64,000 nt of DNA, taken from Shewanella psychrotolerans. Its GTDB lineage: Bacteria > Pseudomonadota > Gammaproteobacteria > Enterobacterales > Shewanellaceae. The notes beneath the pieces are model-generated. The model saw only the letters and a list, made by a program, of their open reading frames with translations. It had not been told where the DNA came from and searched no databases. Position numbers and translations under genes: made by a program. The stretch spans positions 2,108,001 to 2,172,000 of the forward strand of contig NZ_CP080419.1 of NCBI RefSeq assembly GCF_019457595.1, written 5' to 3'. Below are positions 61,388 to 64,000 of the stretch, piece by piece; the stretch's first letter is position 1, and each line of letters begins with the position of its first letter.

Positions 61388-63403
61388 ATGCTGGCAAGGC
61401 TCTGTAACACTCAATACCAAGCATCCACAGGCGTTATTCTCACGTCTGTGTATCAAGATAGTGATTCTATCCTGCTTAAAGGTGAGCATGAAACAGAACA
61501 AAGTGTTTATCTAAAGTCCGAGGAGTTCCACGAGAAGCTTGAACAAGGTGAACTTACTGAAATACTGCCCCCGCCAGTGCATCGTGTACTGAATGATAGG
61601 CAGAAAAAAGCGCATCAGCGCAAAATGCTCTATGTACAGATCCTGTGTGAAATTGTTGATAACAGCAATGGGGAACTGAAGCCTAGTACAGAAGAAGCGT
61701 ATGAACGCTTGAAAGCGGTGTTGATTGAAAGACACCCTGAACTTGTCTATCCGAACATGCCCGCCAAAACGACAATTAATGCGTATTGGCACCAATGGGT
61801 CAAAAATGGTTACGACAACAATGTGCTGATGCCCAAAAAGCGCAAGTCTTCAACACGGCTAAGTACTGGATCTGAAGAGTTCATGATAAGCCGCATCATC
61901 AAAGACTGGTGTGATGGTGTCCATGACAATAAGAAAGCGTGTTACAGAGCGTATAAAGATGATGTAAGGAAGGCCAATGATGAGACGATCCAATTAGCAA
62001 GCTACAGCACCTACCTTCGTCGTTTAAAAACCTATAGCGAACACTATAACAAGCTAAATAACGATGCTACATCCGACGCTGAACGAAATCAGTTACTGAA
62101 CACTATCGGTAAACGAATAAAAACCGACTTCCCACTTGAGCGCGTAGAAGTGGACAGAATGTGCCCAACGCTTCGTTTAATCGATGATGACACTGGGGAG
62201 ATCACTGAGAATATGGGGATTTATGTCGCGATGGATGCGTACTCGCGTTATCCCATTGGTGTTGTTGTAGAGTTCGGGCAAGGTGAAAACAAAGAGTCGG
62301 TGACCAATCTGATAAGAAGTACTTTTGAGTCGGATGAGTTCTTACCCGCAAAAGGGAGACCATTCGAACTTGTCACAGATAACGGAGCGGGCTTTAACAA
62401 CAGCATCATGCATAAACTTTGCAATAACTTGGCAATAAACCTTAAGCATAACCCAGCAAATAGGCCAACGATGAAGCCCTTTGTTGAGTCGTTCAATAAT
62501 ACATTGCGTAAGCAATTCTTTGAGGGCTATCAAGTCACCTTAGCAAATGGCGAGCGTGTCATCGGTGTTCCCGGGTACCTACCTCCTAGGACGGGAAAAG
62601 AACAACAAAGCAAACAACCAAAACAACTCGCAAGCATGTTCGTGAGTGATTTTAAAAAGCACCTCAATAGGTTCTTGAGTGAATATGTCAATACCAAGCA
62701 CAGTATGACTGGCGAAACACCGCAAGAACGTTGGGATACAAAGGCGATGATGCGCTCATCTAAGCGAGATAATTATGACCATGTCGTCTCTGCGTTTCAT
62801 GTATACCTAAAACCGAGTCAACACAAGTTACAGGCCAGTGGTTATATTACCTGCTACAACCAGATTTTCAGTAGCAAAGATTTAAAAGACCTCTACAGTC
62901 AGATGAAGACCTACGGCCATGAGCTGCCTTCAGTTACGATTCAGTATTGTCCATTCGATGCTCGCTATGTGACCGTTATCGGTAAGCACCCGAAAACAAA
63001 GGCAGACATTTGTTTAGTGGTGCCCAACCGAGAGCTCGATGATATGCCCTTCCCTGTTTCATTTGAAGAGCTTAATGGTCACAAACCGAAGTCATTCAGT
63101 GTTTATATGCAAGCACATAAAGGCGAAGTAACCAATCAAGTTGAAAGCGTCCTGCAAACCGTCAAGGTAAGGAAAAAGCGCTCTGGCAAGCCTGTGCTTT
63201 CTTGTGAGGCCAATAATGTCGCTAACCTCTCCGCAGCGGAGCGCGTCCAACGTTCAAACGAAAAAGTGGTTAATGAGCGCAGGGAATATGATGCAAACAT
63301 TGCGGTTGTAGAAGACAAACCGAAGCAGAGCGAAACAAAACAGAGACATCACCAACCTAACGACAATTATGATGAGGGCGCTGAAGATTTATGGAACGAC
63401 TGA
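61388..63403 (+). CDS. TnsB-like DDE transposase of a second Tn7-like element
   Basis: A 671-residue transposase. The start MLARLCNTQYQASTGVIL at 61388, two bases after the tnsA-like stop with GAGGGCG upstream, is preferred to an earlier overlapping frame. Catalytic residues: VEVDRM near 257, LVTDNGAGF near 332 and FVESFNNTLRKQF near 370. The C-terminus is a basic then acidic, disordered tail that would contact the ATPase. The sequence differs widely from the first TnsB, so this is a separate lineage. Confidence 0.88.
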   Translation: MLARLCNTQYQASTGVILTSVYQDSDSILLKGEHETEQSVYLKSEEFHEKLEQGELTEILPPPVHRVLNDRQKKAHQRKMLYVQILCEIVDNSNGELKPSTEEAYERLKAVLIERHPELVYPNMPAKTTINAYWHQWVKNGYDNNVLMPKKRKSSTRLSTGSEEFMISRIIKDWCDGVHDNKKACYRAYKDDVRKANDETIQLASYSTYLRRLKTYSEHYNKLNNDATSDAERNQLLNTIGKRIKTDFPLERVEVDRMCPTLRLIDDDTGEITENMGIYVAMDAYSRYPIGVVVEFGQGENKESVTNLIRSTFESDEFLPAKGRPFELVTDNGAGFNNSIMHKLCNNLAINLKHNPANRPTMKPFVESFNNTLRKQFFEGYQVTLANGERVIGVPGYLPPRTGKEQQSKQPKQLASMFVSDFKKHLNRFLSEYVNTKHSMTGETPQERWDTKAMMRSSKRDNYDHVVSAFHVYLKPSQHKLQASGYITCYNQIFSSKDLKDLYSQMKTYGHELPSVTIQYCPFDARYVTVIGKHPKTKADICLVVPNRELDDMPFPVSFEELNGHKPKSFSVYMQAHKGEVTNQVESVLQTVKVRKKRSGKPVLSCEANNVANLSAAERVQRSNEKVVNERREYDANIAVVEDKPKQSETKQRHHQPNDNYDEGAEDLWND

Positions 63404-64000
63404 TGGCCGCGTTAAATCGCATTGATATGCCTGATAACATTGCTAAACATTGCACGCTTAAAGCAGCATGGAAAGCGATGAACCATGTGCATTACAATTT
63501 TACGCATCAAGATAAGAAGCTCGGACTGCTCATTACGGGGCCATCTGGCATCGGTAAAACGCTACTCGCGGAAACATACGCGAGTCAGATAAAGAGACGC
63601 GAGAGTGAAGAGAAAGTCACTATTCCTGTATTGCATCATGAAGTGGCAATCGAAACGAACAGCCCCAGTGCGTTACTTCGCGGAATAATCATGCGGATGG
63701 GCGCCCCACTACCAAGGAAGGCGATAGACTTTATTGAACTGTTTGCTCAGTTCAATCAATTATTGGTCGAACTTGAAGTCGAGTTACTCATCATTGATGA
63801 AGTTCAACACACCCTACCTAAAAATGATGGGATAAAGGCTCAACAAATGCTGAAGTGTTTCGCGAGCATGCTCGATAAATCAGGCGTACCGATTGTGTTC
63901 ATGGGGACCCAAGCCGCCAACCGATTAATGACATTCGGTACAACTAAAAAGGATTATGACGATGATGAGCAATTGTCACGCCGCATGATAAAACCGGTGA
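63403..64000 (+). CDS. TnsC/TniB-like transposition ATPase (partial, runs off the window)
   Basis: An AAA+ ATPase cut by the window end after about 199 residues. Walker A GPSGIGKTLL near residue 44, Walker B VELLIIDEVQHTL near 125 and VFMGTQAANRL (sensor I) near 165. The ATG at 63403 overlaps the tnsB-like stop (TGATG); an in-frame ATG at 63391 is the alternative. A tniQ gene is expected beyond the window. Confidence 0.85.
   Translation, partial: MAALNRIDMPDNIAKHCTLKAAWKAMNHVHYNFTHQDKKLGLLITGPSGIGKTLLAETYASQIKRRESEEKVTIPVLHHEVAIETNSPSALLRGIIMRMGAPLPRKAIDFIELFAQFNQLLVELEVELLIIDEVQHTLPKNDGIKAQQMLKCFASMLDKSGVPIVFMGTQAANRLMTFGTTKKDYDDDEQLSRRMIKPV

Overview
The window is an accessory-rich stretch, by eye low to moderate in GC, from a marine-type gammaproteobacterium (Vibrionaceae, Shewanellaceae or Pseudoalteromonadaceae are plausible; the sequence alone does not settle the genus). 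The indications are a near-perfect gammaproteobacterial dif-type XerC/XerD site, a RumAB-like UmuDC pair with a LexA box, Tn7-like transposition genes, and a small tailless phage of the kind known from marine hosts. Almost no housekeeping genes are visible.

Layout. 0-2.4 kb: a tyrosine recombinase and small orphan genes. 2.7-3.6 kb: a low-molecular-weight phosphatase with a short YcaO-like partner. 3.9-23.1 kb: a rightward defence island made of a WYL regulator, a complete type I restriction-modification system (hsdM, hsdS, hsdR) interrupted by a DUF4268 nuclease-like gene and two DUF262/GmrSD-like genes, an unrecognised four-gene operon ending in a membrane-anchored UPF1-like helicase, a HEPN gene broken by one amber codon, and a decayed E2-like/SEC-C gene. 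23.2-28.8 kb: a leftward Tn7-like module (tnsA, a tiny ORF, tnsB, tnsC, tniQ). 29.8-40.8 kb: an ~11 kb prophage with a candidate double-jelly-roll capsid protein, a packaging ATPase and many small membrane proteins. It encodes no integrase and is bounded by direct copies of a dif half-site, which implies host XerCD integration. 41.3-57.9 kb: leftward defence-type genes (KAP NTPase, methyltransferase-HNH with a secreted DNase-like protein, HNH-NACHT protein, DUF4145 protein, Gabija-like GajAB) punctuated by divergent copies of one ~300-460 bp structured repeat. 58.3-60.0 kb: SOS-controlled umuDC-like genes. 60.8-64.0 kb: the start of a second Tn7-like module (tnsA-like, tnsB-like, partial tnsC-like) running rightward off the window.

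How it fits together. The two Tn7-like modules have their tnsA ends facing each other. The simplest reading is that two elements extend outward, left and right, and that the 28.8-60.5 kb segment with the dif-like site is the replicon between them. The island at 4-22 kb would then be cargo of the left element, but no left end was found, so this is inference. The strongest novelty candidates are the Xer-integrated tailless prophage, the four-gene helicase operon, and the repeat-separated defence array with covarying hairpins. Function calls are from reading motifs by eye; no database search was run.
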